Notes under the pieces: model-generated
What the model saw: the letters and a program-made list of their open reading frames with translations, nothing else
Told to the model about the DNA's origin: nothing
The model's database searches: none
Shown: positions 10,170-19,125 of the stretch, piece after piece
How positions within the stretch are numbered: position 1 is the first letter of the stretch
Layout of the letters: each line of letters opens with the position of its first letter
NCBI GenBank assembly: GCA_004295565.1
Contig: AP019416.1
Location: forward strand, 1,178,001 to 1,242,000
Source: Vreelandella olivaria
Lineage (GTDB): Bacteria; Pseudomonadota; Gammaproteobacteria; Pseudomonadales; Halomonadaceae
DNA length: 64,000 nucleotides
Direction: 5' to 3'
Translations under genes and position numbers: made by a program

Positions 10170-11994
10170 GAGGCTGTAGAAAAACCCCGCTGGCCCCTAA
10201 GTTTTGATAGGATCGAGGAAACAGACGAGGAGTGGTCAGCATGCCGCGCTTCAAGGCTTATAACTACGATCAGAACGCCATGGTGGTGATCAATTACCAA
10301 GATCAGCTCCAGCCAGGCACCTTCGAACACGCCGTACACTACCTGATCGAGCACAAGCTCGATTTATCCGTTTTCCATCCCAAGTATCGAAACGACGCGA
10401 CCGGTCGGCTGGCCTATGATCCGGCCATCTTGTTGAAGATCATCCTGTTTGCTTACTCAAAAGGCATCACCTCCAGCCGCGAGATGCAATGGTGTTGCGA
10501 GACCAACATCATTTTCAAAGCGCTTTCCTGCGATACCGTGCCCCACTTCACCACCCTGGCAAGTTTCGTCAGCCGCCATGCTGATGAGATTGAAGCGCTG
10601 TTCGAGCAAGTGTTGTTGGTGTGCCACGAACAAGGCCTGTTGGGTAACGAACTCTTTGCCATTGACGGCTGCAAGATGTCCTCCGATGCCTCAAAAGAGT
10701 GGTCTGGCACGTTCAAAGAACTGGGCGAGAAGCGTGACAAATTGAGAGGTCTGATCCGACATCACCTACTGGAGCACCACGCGCGTGATGAGGCCGAAAC
10801 GGAAGCCGATCTGGATCGGGATATCCGCCGGGCCAAGATGATCCTCTCGTTAGATGATGCCATGAACAAAGTGGATCGTTTCCTAAAGACGAACAGCCCA
10901 AGGATGGGCCGGGGGAAGCGGATCAAGGAAGTGAAGAGCAACCTTACTGATAACGAAAGCGCCAAAATGACCACCAGCAAAGGGACGATCCAAGGCTATA
11001 ACGGTGTCGCCACAGTGGATAAAAAACACCAGATTGTTATTGACGCTCAGGCCTTTGGTGAAGGCCAGGAACACCACACCTTGCAGCCCGTACTAGAAAC
11101 GGTCGAAGCCCGTTTTAAGAAGCTGGGGATTGCAGAAAACATCTATCAGCAAGGCACCGTCGTCACTGCTGATACGGGCTTCGCCAACGAAGCGAATATG
11201 AAGTACCTGCACGAACAGCAGATCAATGGCTATATACCCGATAACCAGTTCCGCAGCCGGGATCCGCAGTTCGCCGACCAGAAAAAACAAATACGGCAAG
11301 CGCCACCAGAACTTACCCGATAAAGGCTGGCGGAAGACGACGCCAGCCAGCGCGTTCCACTTTGATCCTGTAAAGCTAACGTGTATCTGCCCAACTGGCG
11401 AAAAGTTGACCTATCGGGGGCAGCGGGAAGCCGACAATGGCAAAATCCGGGTGCACTTCGAAGGGCGTTTGCTGCAATGTCGGCATTGCCCAAAAAAATA
11501 CCGGTGCATGCAGAACCCAAGCTCGGCCGACCATCGCAACGGCGCTGGCCGACAAGTATCTTTATTATCGAGAACAAGCGCTTACCCAATTACACTGACT
11601 GGATGAAACACCGAGTCGATAGCCCCAAGGGCAAAGAAATTTACAGCCATCGTATGTCAGTCGTGGAGCCTGTCTTCGGCAACATTGGCACAACGAAAAG
11701 ACTGAACCGCTTCAGCCTTCGGGGTAAGAAAAAGTGCAAGGTCAGTGGCAGCTCTACTGCTTGGTGCACAATATTGAGAAGTTGGCGAATTACGGCCACT
11801 TGGCCGCATCATGAAGGGTTTAGAGCGGGGTAAGTTGCTTTTTTAAGAGCAAAGGTCGCCTTCAATAAGCTTTAGCAGGGTGCCCAAGTGGCTAAATGCC
11901 GATATTAATATTACTCAGCCAGATGACCGGCTGGGTAAATGAATAAGGACAACAGGCGGTGGAATCGGCTCGAAATCGGGTTTTCTACAGCCTC
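10170..11994 (+). mobile_element. IS1182-family insertion sequence in attC core
   Basis: Terminal inverted repeats GAGGCTGTAGAAAAACCC (10170) and GGGTTTTCTACAGCCTC (ending 11994) bound a 1.83-kb element with one transposase gene. GTT flanks both ends, consistent with a 3-bp target duplication or with insertion immediately before the attC core triplet. The insertion point is precisely at the GTTRRRY crossover box of the cassette's attC. Apart from frameshifts in the transposase, the element looks complete. Confidence 0.85.
10241..11814 (+). CDS. IS1182-family transposase (three frameshifts)
   Basis: This is a DDE transposase of about 525 aa: an N-terminal DUF772-like domain (FKAYNYDQNAMVVINYQDQ, GRLAYDPAILLKIILFAYS), the first catalytic segment (NELFAIDGCKMSSDASKEW), a helical insert, then VVTADTGFANE and a C-terminal VEPVFGNIG followed by NRFSLRGKKK, all typical of IS1182/IS5-like enzymes. 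Start at 10241 (ATG, GAGGAG upstream). Single bases are lost near 11290 (A run), 11530 and 11735. If those are assembly errors, the enzyme should be functional. Confidence 0.88.
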
Positions 11995-12016
11995 GTTAGC
12001 CTGACTAGAGGGAGCT

Positions 12017-12325
12017 ATGAGCAGTTCTGCACAAATCCTGGGGGAGATTTCTGTTTTTGAGCCCATTGAAGGTGTTTGGTTGCCTTTAGATGGTCTGCTC
12101 AAAGAACTTTGGATCTCTGGCGTAAGCGAGGAGTTTTACCTGCCTTATTTGGTGTTTTCGAACGATACCCTGAAGATGATGGAGCGGGTGTTCTATGGTC
12201 AATCGTGCATGGCATCGAAAGCTTGCCATTTGATTACGAGTCCGCTCTTAAGGCATCCATGGATAAGAAGCTATCCCTTATGGGAGAAATTATGTTAATG
12301 CGACTTAGTAGTAAAAGCAGGCTAA
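12017..12325 (+). CDS. Cassette-borne hypothetical protein (two frameshifts)
   Basis: A roughly 103-aa protein beginning MSSSAQILGEISVFEPIEGV. After a frameshift near 12140 it continues FGVFERYPEDDGAGVLWSIVHGIES. I recall FPEDDGxGVLWSIxHGLE-type proteins as recurrent hypothetical proteins near other mobile DNA, but no function is known to me. A second lost base near 12305 would bring the frame to the TAA that forms part of the attC left box (12323), a usual arrangement in cassettes. Confidence 0.65.
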
Positions 12326-12396
12326 CCAAGCCATTAAGTTCGCGCACTTCGTGCGCCGGGCCTCGTTTCACTCAGCCGCTTATGGCAAACGTTAAA
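12320..12396 (+). other. attC site of the 12.0-kb cassette
   Basis: The left arm TAACCAAGCCATTAAG (12323) pairs with the complement of CTTATGGCAAACGTTA (12379-12394); the extra T in GCCATTAAG is a plausible extrahelical base. A central GCGCACTTCGTGCGC hairpin and a right core GTTAAAA complete the site. The next gene starts 17 bp later. Confidence 0.75.
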
Positions 12397-12412
12397 AGCA
12401 AAAGGAGTTCGC

Positions 12413-12727
12413 ATGGCCTACTGGGTTAACCATTTGATGGGAAACGCAGAGCAAAATTTCTCCATCGATGCACTGACATCCCTCTATGACGAGCTTGCAG
12501 CGGCAGACGGGGAGCATACAGATGTGTCGCTTACTCATGAGTCTGAATGGTGCCTGTCTGCTTTTGCGTCAGGGTTGGTAGTTTGGGAGAAGGTGGCAGG
12601 GGATGGCGAGCCAAAGCACATGGTTCGCGTGACAAAGGAAAAGACCATAGAGCTTTGGAACCTATTGGCCAAGGGCAGCACATCCCAAATAGATCAAGAG
12701 CCATGGGTGCCGGGATATGGTGCCTAG
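12413..12727 (+). CDS. Cassette-borne hypothetical protein, 104 aa
   Basis: An intact, acidic, soluble protein beginning MAYWVNHLMGNAEQNFSIDA, with no signal peptide. Distinct segments are LYDELAAADGEHTDVSLTHESEWCLSAF and a C-terminal TIELWNLLAKG plus EPWVPGYG. The ribosome site AGGAG is 8 nt upstream. The shape (about 100 aa, Trp-rich, one domain, inside an integron array) is that of immunity-type proteins, but I do not recognise a defined family. It is followed directly by its own attC. Confidence 0.7.
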   Translation: MAYWVNHLMGNAEQNFSIDALTSLYDELAAADGEHTDVSLTHESEWCLSAFASGLVVWEKVAGDGEPKHMVRVTKEKTIELWNLLAKGSTSQIDQEPWVPGYGA

Positions 12728-12730
12728 AGC

Positions 12731-12813
12731 TTTTAACCAGTCAATCAAGTTCGTTCCGGCCTTCGGCCTCCACCGGACGCCCCTGTCGGGCCGCCGCTTA
12801 TTTCTGCGTTATC
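12731..12813 (+). other. attC site of the 12.4-kb cassette
   Basis: The left box TTTAACC with arm CAGTCAATCAAG pairs with the complement of CCGCTTATTTCTGCGTTAT. The centre holds the GCCTTCGGC and CCTGTCGGGCC hairpins. The right arm shares GCCGCTTAT with the preceding attC, as expected for sites of one array. Confidence 0.72.
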
Positions 12814-12925
12814 GCGCAATGGAAGTACAGCAAGATTCGGGTCGGCAGTAGTCGTTCGTCCTCCTAACATAGTTCCTGTTGGGTATATGCCCTTTTATGG
12901 TGAGCAGAACTAGGAAAAATGACTG

Positions 12926-13691
12926 ATGGCTACACTTGCTAATAAAGTTGCTATCGTGACTGGCGCCAGCACTGGCATTGGCTTCGCAGCCGCGAAGCTT
13001 TTTGCGAAAGAAGGCGCTGCCGTCGTGGTGGCTGCAAGGCGACAGAAGGAGCTTGATGAGCTTGCGGACTTCAATCAATGCAGAAGGCGGAAAGGCACTG
13101 GCGCTAGCGGGCGACGTTGGTGATGAGGCTTTTGCCAAAGCTTTGGTAGATAAAACGGTAAGTCACTTTGGCGGATTGGATATCGCTTTTAACAATGCGG
13201 CTATCTTGGGTGCTATGGGCCCTGTTCCGGAGATGTCGCAAACGGATTGGAATCAGGTTATTGCGACGAACTTAACCAGCGCATTTTTGGGCGCAAAGTA
13301 CCAACTGCCCGCTATGGCTGCCCGAAAAGGAGGTTCGATAATTTTCACCTCTACCTTCGTTGGTTACACCGCAGGTATGCCAGGCATGGCTGCCTACGCA
13401 GCCAGTAAGGCTGGCCTTATTGGATTGACTCAAGTGTTGGCGTCTGAGCATGGGCCTCAGAATATCCGGGTGAATGCCCTGCTGCCCGGTGGTACTGATA
13501 CGCCAGCAGGACGTGAATTTGCCAATACGCCAGAAGCATTGACGTTTGTGCATAACCTGCATGCTCTCAAGCGTATGGCCACACCTGATGAAATTGCTCA
13601 ATCCGCATTGTACTTAGCATCCGATGCCTCCAGTTTCACAACGGGGTCTGCGATGTTAGTAGATGGTGGTGTATCCATAAATCGTGTCTGA
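12926..13691 (+). CDS. SDR family oxidoreductase, cassette-borne (frameshift)
   Basis: A short-chain dehydrogenase of about 254 aa. It has the NAD(P) loop TGASTGIG, the NNAAILGAMG region (NNAG variant), catalytic Ser in IIFTSTFVG, YxxxK in MAAYAASKAGLIGL, and the C-terminal [11 protein letters not shown]. One base is lost near 13070. ARR after the second strand suggests NADP preference. It sits between an attC and IS remnants, so it was probably a cassette. A closely similar gene is at 47821-48585. Confidence 0.88.
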
Positions 13692-13700
13692 GAGGCCGCG

Positions 13701-14401
13701 TGTAATCCCCCCGAAAATCCGAAGCGGCTGTAAGTAGAAAATTCCGATAAAATGAGCGTGAGGAGTTTTCCATGAGAAAGTCACGATTTACCGATAGCCA
13801 GATTCTAGCCATCCTCAAGCAGGCCGACTAGGGCGTGCCTGTCCCAGAACTATGCCGTGGAAATGGCATGAGCTGCGCCACTTTCTAAAAGTGGCGCGCC
13901 AGATTGGCGGCATGGACGTCTCGCTGATCGACGGTCGGACACTGCGAACCTTCAATGTCATTGATGATTACAATCGCGAAGGCTTGGGTATCGAAGTTGA
14001 CCTGTCATTGCCGAGTACCCGCGTTATCCGCTCTCTGAAGCACATTATCGAGTGTCGTGGAAAACCGGCAGCCATCCGGCTGGATAACGATTCTGAATAC
14101 ATCGCTCAATCGATGATCGACTGGGCTAACAGCAACCGGATAACGCTTTTATATATTTAGCCGGGCAAGTCGACTCAAAATGCCTATATTGAACGCTTCA
14201 AACGGAAGGCACGGTATGAATGGTTGGAGTTGCACCAGTTCGACTCGGTCAGCCATGTCCAGGGACTCGCGACTGAGTGGCTATGGCAATGCAATAACGA
14301 GCAGCGGCCCTATACCGTTATCGGTGGTGTTACTCCTCGGCAGCTACTGATGGCGGCTTAAATTTCTACGAATAGCTGCTTCGTAAAATGGGGGAATTAC
14401 A
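13701..14401 (+). mobile_element. IS3-family insertion sequence, deleted remnant
   Basis: Inverted ends TGTAATCCCCC (13701) and GGGGGAATTACA (ending 14401) enclose the start of OrfA (MRKSRFTDSQILAILKQAD from 13772, stopped by TAG) joined to the 3' part of OrfB. The OrfB piece has an IDGRTLRTFNVIDDYNREGLGIEVD segment, then WANSNRI with a stop, then AYIERFKRKARYEW and the usual TPRQLL end. The middle of the element is missing, so it cannot transpose by itself. No clear target duplication is visible. Confidence 0.8.
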
Positions 14402-14448
14402 GCAGCTGGCGATAGAAGTGGCTCTAAAATAGGTGTTTCTACAGCCTC
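14402..14448 (+). mobile_element. Right end of a second, diverged IS1182-type element at an attC core
   Basis: TTTCTACAGCCTC followed by GTTAGGC reproduces the right end of the IS1182-family element at 11994 and its junction to a GTTRRRY core. The preceding 30 bp (GGCGATAGAAGTGGCTCTAAAAT) align with its terminal region with several substitutions. The rest of this copy is gone, abutting the IS3 remnant. Confidence 0.6.
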
Positions 14449-14482
14449 GTTAGGCTCTACGTTAAAAAAAATGAAGGTTCAT

Positions 14483-14951
14483 ATGATAAAAGCTGTGTTT
14501 GCATCATTAGTTTCAATCTTGCTCAGTCCCAGTGTTTACTCTGAAGATTTGTGTAACACAGACGAAAGGGTGTCTTTTCCTGCAGCGCTGAATCCACAAG
14601 TATTTCGGTGTGTCGAAATAGCGAAGAAGCTTTGATTTATCGATTTGGCACTCCGCAAAAATTGAACTGGAGCTAGAGTCTGACATCCATTTTAGTCGTA
14701 CCACATACAGTGGTGGTGGAGAGGGTCATTTAACCCTCCAAAATGGTGGCTACAGTTATGTTGTGTACTCGAGTATCAGCAATGGTGATTGGCTTGAGGA
14801 CGGTACGAGAGAGAAAATTGAACGTGCTGGAGTATATGTGGTTGAAGGTGATAAGTTACTCGCAGATATTGAGTGTCAAAGCTACTCAGGTATGCCGTTT
14901 ATCCATGATTTACCTGCATTTGAAGAGCAGGAGTTTCGATACTATGAGTGA
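14483..14951 (+). CDS. Secreted small protein, cassette-borne (frameshift)
   Basis: A signal peptide (MIKAVFASLVSILLSPSVYS) precedes a roughly 136-aa mature chain with four to five Cys, including CNTDERVSFSC. A single T is lost in the T run near 14576; restoring it fuses the N-terminus to a long frame with segments ALIYRFGTPQKIELE, GGGEGHLTLQNGGYSYVVYSS and IERAGVYVVEG. It appears to be a periplasmic single-domain protein. The sequence begins 28 bp after a GTTAGGC core. I do not recognise the family. Confidence 0.7.
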
Positions 14952-14984
14952 TACGCACTCACTAGTTTAACAAGGAGTTCAGGC

Positions 14985-15402
14985 ATGCACTGTTTAGCAG
15001 CCCAATGGATCGTGGGATTATTGAGAGACAGGAGTATCCCTTTTCTAATCTGCGGAGGGCTCGCCGCAAAAGGATATGGCTCTGAGAGGGAACTGAATGA
15101 TATCGACCTTTTTGTCGGGAATGTCCAATCTCAGGTACCACCTCAACGAGAGAATTCGCAACGTGGGAGGCCATATTGGGCTCGGAATAAGGCCTTCCAA
15201 CCGGGGTAAGAGGCTTGGTAATACACTTATGAAGCTCACTATCGAGAAGGCTATTGAGCACGGAATTCGGGAAATAAATATCCATTGCCACAAACACAAT
15301 GAGCCTTCAACGAGAATGATCAAAGCGAATGGTGGGAGCCTGGAGTCTGAGATTCTCTATGGCGGAGAGGTTGTCCAGCGCTATGTGGTCATTGCTCCTT
15401 AA
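14985..15402 (+). pseudogene. Hybrid of nucleotidyltransferase N-terminus and GNAT C-terminus
   Basis: The first 43 codons (MHCLAAQWIVGLLRDRS, then FLICGGLAAKGYGSERELNDIDLFV) are the start of an aminoglycoside-nucleotidyltransferase-like protein: the GGLA and DIDLFV motifs are its metal/nucleotide site. From about 15120 another frame encodes the C-terminal half of a GNAT acetyltransferase (VGGHIGLGIRPSNRGKRLG, an acetyl-CoA loop, then NEPSTRMIKANGG and LESEI). Both halves are incomplete, so two cassettes seem to have been joined by deletion. A GTTTAAC box with AACAAGGAG lies just before the start. Confidence 0.75.
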
Positions 15403-15445
15403 CAATCGCAAGCAATACGGCCCTTCGGGGCTCGGACGTCGCTGA
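15396..15445 (+). other. Left half of an attC site
   Basis: CCTTAACAATCGCAAGC includes the TAA stop of the GNAT part, followed by the GGCCCTTCGGGGCTC hairpin. The mirror-image right arm and GTTRRRY core are not visible, so the site is probably truncated. Confidence 0.45.
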
Positions 15446-15540
15446 GATAGAGTCCCAGTGGCCTTTACAGGCTTTCAAGGAGCGATTATTCATAGTTGTA
15501 CGCGTTACTCTAAAGTAGGTTTTATTTTCCCAGGAGGCAC

Positions 15541-16125
15541 CATGCCCTTTACCAAACGCGGTGCAAATCTCGCCGTCACTCTGTTAGCAAGTCTGCTGGC
15601 CATCACCTTGATTACCGGCTGCTCGAACCCTTCCTCGGACGCAGATGAAGAGGCGGCGCCATCATCGTCGACCTCGCCGTCAGCCGAGGCGTCCAATGAT
15701 TCCGACCAACAGGAAAGTGCCGCTCCTTCGGGGCAGGCCCAGGGCGGTGATGGTTCCGAGATTACGCTGAATGCTCTTACGGAGGAGGACATGAGCGAGG
15801 TCAGCCTTCCCGGTGAGCTGGGTTGCCAGTTCACCACGGATGACAGGGAGGTGTTGCTGATTGCCATGGGCAATGTGGGTCGTCCGATGCGGCGCAGGGG
15901 GTGGTCAAGGTCGCCGGTTATGTGGAGCACGTGTCGGCACCTGGTGGCTTTAATGGCATAACCGAGTCTCCAACCTTCAGTGGCAAGGGCAAGACCGTCC
16001 ACATTGAGGTCACCGGTGAGCCCACCGAAGGCGGGGAGTCGCCGCCAAGGCCGGCGACGTTGACGTATGACCGGGCCGATGGCGCTCAGCGTGACTGGCA
16101 GGGCGAGTGGCGTTGCGGGCCTTAA
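15541..16125 (+). CDS. Lipoprotein, function unknown (frameshift)
   Basis: About 195 aa. MPFTKRGANLAVTLLASLLAITLITGCSN carries a lipobox (LITGC). A low-complexity Ser/Ala/Glu/Asp linker follows to about residue 75. The folded part begins near EITLNALTEEDM, with GCQFTTDDREVLLIAMGNV, then after a lost base near 15885 it resumes as AAQGVVKVAGYVEHV and ends in GEWRCGP. Two Cys in the mature domain may pair. The ribosome site AGGAGG is 5 nt before the ATG. Higher GC than the flanking cassettes suggests core-genome origin. Family not recognised. Confidence 0.7.
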
Positions 16126-16230
16126 GGCGCTGGATGTCCCAAGATTTAAGCATCGCAAGGCGTATATTAGAGCCCAAACGATCATATCTGAGCAGCTAGC
16201 GGTCACTTATCATCAGCCAGGCACGGCGAT

Positions 16231-16288
16231 GCCTTGTTCGTTGCGGCTTTCGCCTCAACTAACAAGGCGCGCATGCTGCAGCGTTAGA
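16231..16288 (+). other. Possible short attC-like site before the AlaX gene
   Basis: GCCTTGTT (16231) and AACAAGGC (16261) are a perfect inverted repeat. ACTAACAAGG resembles a left box and GCGTTAGAT a right core (GTTRRRY at 16282). The arms are shorter than normal, so this may be a degenerate site or chance. Confidence 0.35.
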
Positions 16289-16314
16289 TTCGGAGCTTTC
16301 AACTGAGGTGTGTC

Positions 16315-16954
16315 ATGACACAAAAGTATTTTGGCAAAACCCATACCAAACTGACCACGATACATTCGTTGCTTCAGTTGATGGGTCTCAGATTACTTTG
16401 GAATCAACCATCTTTTTGCCTTTTCAGGTGGGCAGGAGAGCGATTACGGAACTATTGGGGGTTATCCGGTTGCCTCAGCAGTGAAAAAGGTTCCGAGATC
16501 ATCTACACCTTACCTGACGATCATCAGCTTGGGCTTGGCCAATCTGTCCGCATAGAAATTGACTGGGAGAGGCGCTACCGGCTTATGCGTCTCCATTTTG
16601 CTGCCGAACTTGTTTTGGAGCTGTTTTATAAAGCGGTGCCAGAGATAAAAAGTGGGTGCCCATATCGCCCAAAATAAAGCGCGGATAGATTTTGAGTGGC
16701 CTGAAAGCATATCTCCCATGCTGCAAGGATTTGCCGATGAGGCAAACCGAATTATTGAATCAGGGTTAACGATACAGACTGGCTTTGATGACAGTAAAAA
16801 CGAGCGCAGATATTGGGAGATTGAGGGGTTCTCAAAAGTACCGTGCGGGGGAACCCATGTCAGAACGACCAGTGAGATCGGGCCCATCAGGTTGAAAAGA
16901 AATAATATCGGTCGAGGAAAAGAGCGAGTCGAGATTTTATTGGAGACTCAATAG
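16315..16954 (+). CDS. AlaX-like tRNA-editing domain protein (several frameshifts)
   Basis: The corrected chain is about 215 aa, resembling stand-alone alanyl-tRNA editing proteins that hydrolyse mischarged tRNA-Ala. An N-terminal glycine-containing barrel (FAFSGGQESDYGTIGGYPV after correction) precedes the editing domain, whose C-terminal metal site CGGTHVRTTSEIG is intact. The usual HHxxxH helix is replaced by LHFAAELVLEL, so one or two metal ligands are altered. At least three single bases are lost before 16680. It follows an attC-like core and may be a cassette. Confidence 0.75.
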
Positions 16955-17206
16955 TCAAATTTTCATTTTATGAAAGCTTCTGAGACTCGCGTAATCTCAC
17001 CATGCGGTCACCCAGACTTCCCTAAAGTGGGTACACCCGTTGAAAGGGCACCGGTGCTTCTCTCGTGATGCACCGAGCCTGGAAAGCCCCACAAGGGGAA
17101 GGGTGCCGTTTTCGTCCATCCAGCGAGCGTTACCCAAAGACCCACGGCACAGGGCCGGTGAATCAGGTCAAGGAAGTGAATATGCCAACGATTGCTGAGT
17201 AAGGTC
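16955..17206. other. Intergenic segment without a recognisable gene
   Basis: These 252 bp contain several short inverted repeats (GGGCACCGGTGC; CCCCACAAGGGG) and no coding potential that I can support on either strand. It could be the decayed end of the cassette array or part of a group II intron, but no domain V is visible. Confidence 0.3.
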
Positions 17207-17937
17207 ATGAAACATCCCGATATTGGCCTGCACATACGTACCTATGACGATGAAGTGAAACGTCATTCCCACGACCATCATCAACTGGTACTGCCCTTGG
17301 TCGGTACGCTGTTTCTGTCGATAGATGCCATGGCGGGGAGGTGGCGCAGCACCGTGCGGCGATCATTCCTTCAGGAAGCGTCCACGGGTTTGCTGCAACA
17401 GAGGATAACCGATTTTTGGTGGTCGATTTGCCGGAAGGGCTGGCGCCTACGCTAGATAAGCTGCCTTGTTTCGCCGAGCTTGATTTGGCACTGCGCCATT
17501 ATATCCAGTTCCTACATGCTCAGGCCATGAGCGGGGCGGTGGCGGGTGCTACCCAGCATCACATGCTGCTATTGCTGATCCAGCTGCTGCAAGAGCGCCA
17601 TGGAAGTCAATTGCAGCTGGATCGCAGGGTTCATGCAGCGCAACGGTTTCTGGATGATCACTTTCAGCGACCGATTTCCATGGCCGAGGTAGCCAGTGTG
17701 GCCCATCTGAGCATTCGTCAGTTGAACGAGCTTTTTCGCCATCAGGTGGGTGTGACGCCTCATCAATATCTCACAGACGTACGGATGAAAGAGGCGTGGC
17801 GGCTTCTGGAACAGTCAGGCCTCAGCGTTCAGCGGGTGGCTGATGCGGTGGGCTACTCGTCGTTATCGGCCTTCAGCGACCGCTTCAGACGCCACTTTGG
17901 TAAACCGCCTAGCCACTTCCGCCGTCTCTCGACATAA
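17207..17937 (+). CDS. AraC family regulator (frameshift)
   Basis: About 244 aa. The N-terminal cupin-like sensor (RHSHDHHQLVLPLVGTLFLSID) is followed, after one lost G near 17337, by VAQHRAAIIPSGSVHGF. The C-terminal part has two helix-turn-helix motifs: MAEVASVAHLSIRQLNELF and VQRVADAVGYSSLSAFSDRF, with a terminal FGKPPSHFRR typical of AraC/XylS. The start at 17207 has AAGG nearby. It lies 84 bp upstream of a YddG-like exporter in the same orientation and probably regulates it. Confidence 0.88.
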
Positions 17938-18021
17938 TTCCGCCAGGATTCAAAAGATCCTCATCGATGCTATGGATACGCTCTCCGTCACCGCTAACGC
18001 ACGACAATTTCGGGGAGAGAC

Positions 18022-18908
18022 ATGGCAACCGTGAACGCCGCTACCTGGATCGGATCCATTTCCGTGCTGCTTTGGGGCACGTTGGCTTTGCTGACCAAGC
18101 TATCCGGCGGAGAGATTCCAGAATTCCAGCTGATGGCCATGACTTTCGGCATCGCGTTTTTGTTGATGGGTGGGCGTTGGATCTTGGCTGGCCATACGGG
18201 CGTTCGCTATATACGCCAGCCGCCGTTTGCCTGGTGTATCGGTATCGTCGGGTTATTCGGTTATCACTTTGCCTATTTCAAGGCGATGACGCTAGCACCG
18301 GCGGTGGAGGTCAGCCTGTTGGCTTACCTCTGGCCACTACTGATCGTGCTGTTGTCTGCGCTGTTGCCAGGCGAGCGCTTACGCGCGACGTCTATCGTGG
18401 GGGCGTTGCTGGCTCTGTTGGGCTGCTGGCTGTTGATCAGCCGTCAGGCCGGTGGTTTTGCATGGGAGCATCTGCCTGGCTATCTGGTCGCGTTGGCATG
18501 TGCATTGATCTGGTCTTCTTACTCTGTGCTCAGCCGATTGGTGCGTTCAGTGCCAACCGATGCCGTCGGTTGGTTCTGCGGCGTGACGGCGCTGCTGGCT
18601 TTAGGGTGCCATATGCTGTGGGAAGAGACGGTGTGGCCGGATGGCTTGATGCAATGGGTAGGTGTGATTGGACTGGGCCTGGGGCCGGTTGGCATCGCAT
18701 TTTTACCTGGGACTATGGCGTCAAACACGGGAACATCCAGCTACTGGGCACCCTAGCCTACAGCGCGCCACTCATTTCGGTGGTGCTACTGATCCTGGCG
18801 GGATACGGCGAGGCCACGGCGGCCGTATTGAGTGCCAGCGTGCTCATCGTCATTGGTTCTTTGATCGCAGGTCGCGCGAAGCAGCGGGGCTCGCAGCATA
18901 AGCAATGA
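18022..18908 (+). CDS. YddG-like DMT exporter (frameshift)
   Basis: About 296 aa with ten membrane segments and two EamA repeats. The sequences SVLLWGTLALLTKLSGGEIPEFQ, GYHFAYFKAMTLAPAVEVSLLAYLWPLLIVL and FTWDYGVKHGNIQLLGTLAYSAPLIS match aromatic-amino-acid exporters of the YddG type; the WDxGxKxGNxxLLGxxSYxxPL box is characteristic. A T is missing in the T run near 18706. The preceding AraC gene is probably its regulator. Confidence 0.87.
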
Positions 18909-19125
18909 TGGCAACTGATGACGCTGGTGCAGGTGGATGAAAGGTAACGTGGTTGCCGATGGCCTGTTTCGTGCCGACATGCCGTTTGCCTGGGTGCTCG
19001 CGGACAGAACCAGTGCGAGGTATGGCTCGCACTCGATTACTGCGATTATTTGGCCATCGGAGCAAGCGCCCATCCAAATAATGCGACTGTGCTGGTTCGT
19101 TTGATCTCTTTATTTGATAAATATT

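Noticed and set aside
16955-17206. Group II intron fragment near the cassette array
   Set aside because: Some short GC-rich inverted repeats are present, but no domain V hairpin or intron-encoded protein.
17967-18700. Long overlapping frame in the YddG-like gene (313 codons)
   Set aside because: Only its last 60 codons carry family motifs; the first part is a shadow of the true frame before the lost base near 18706.
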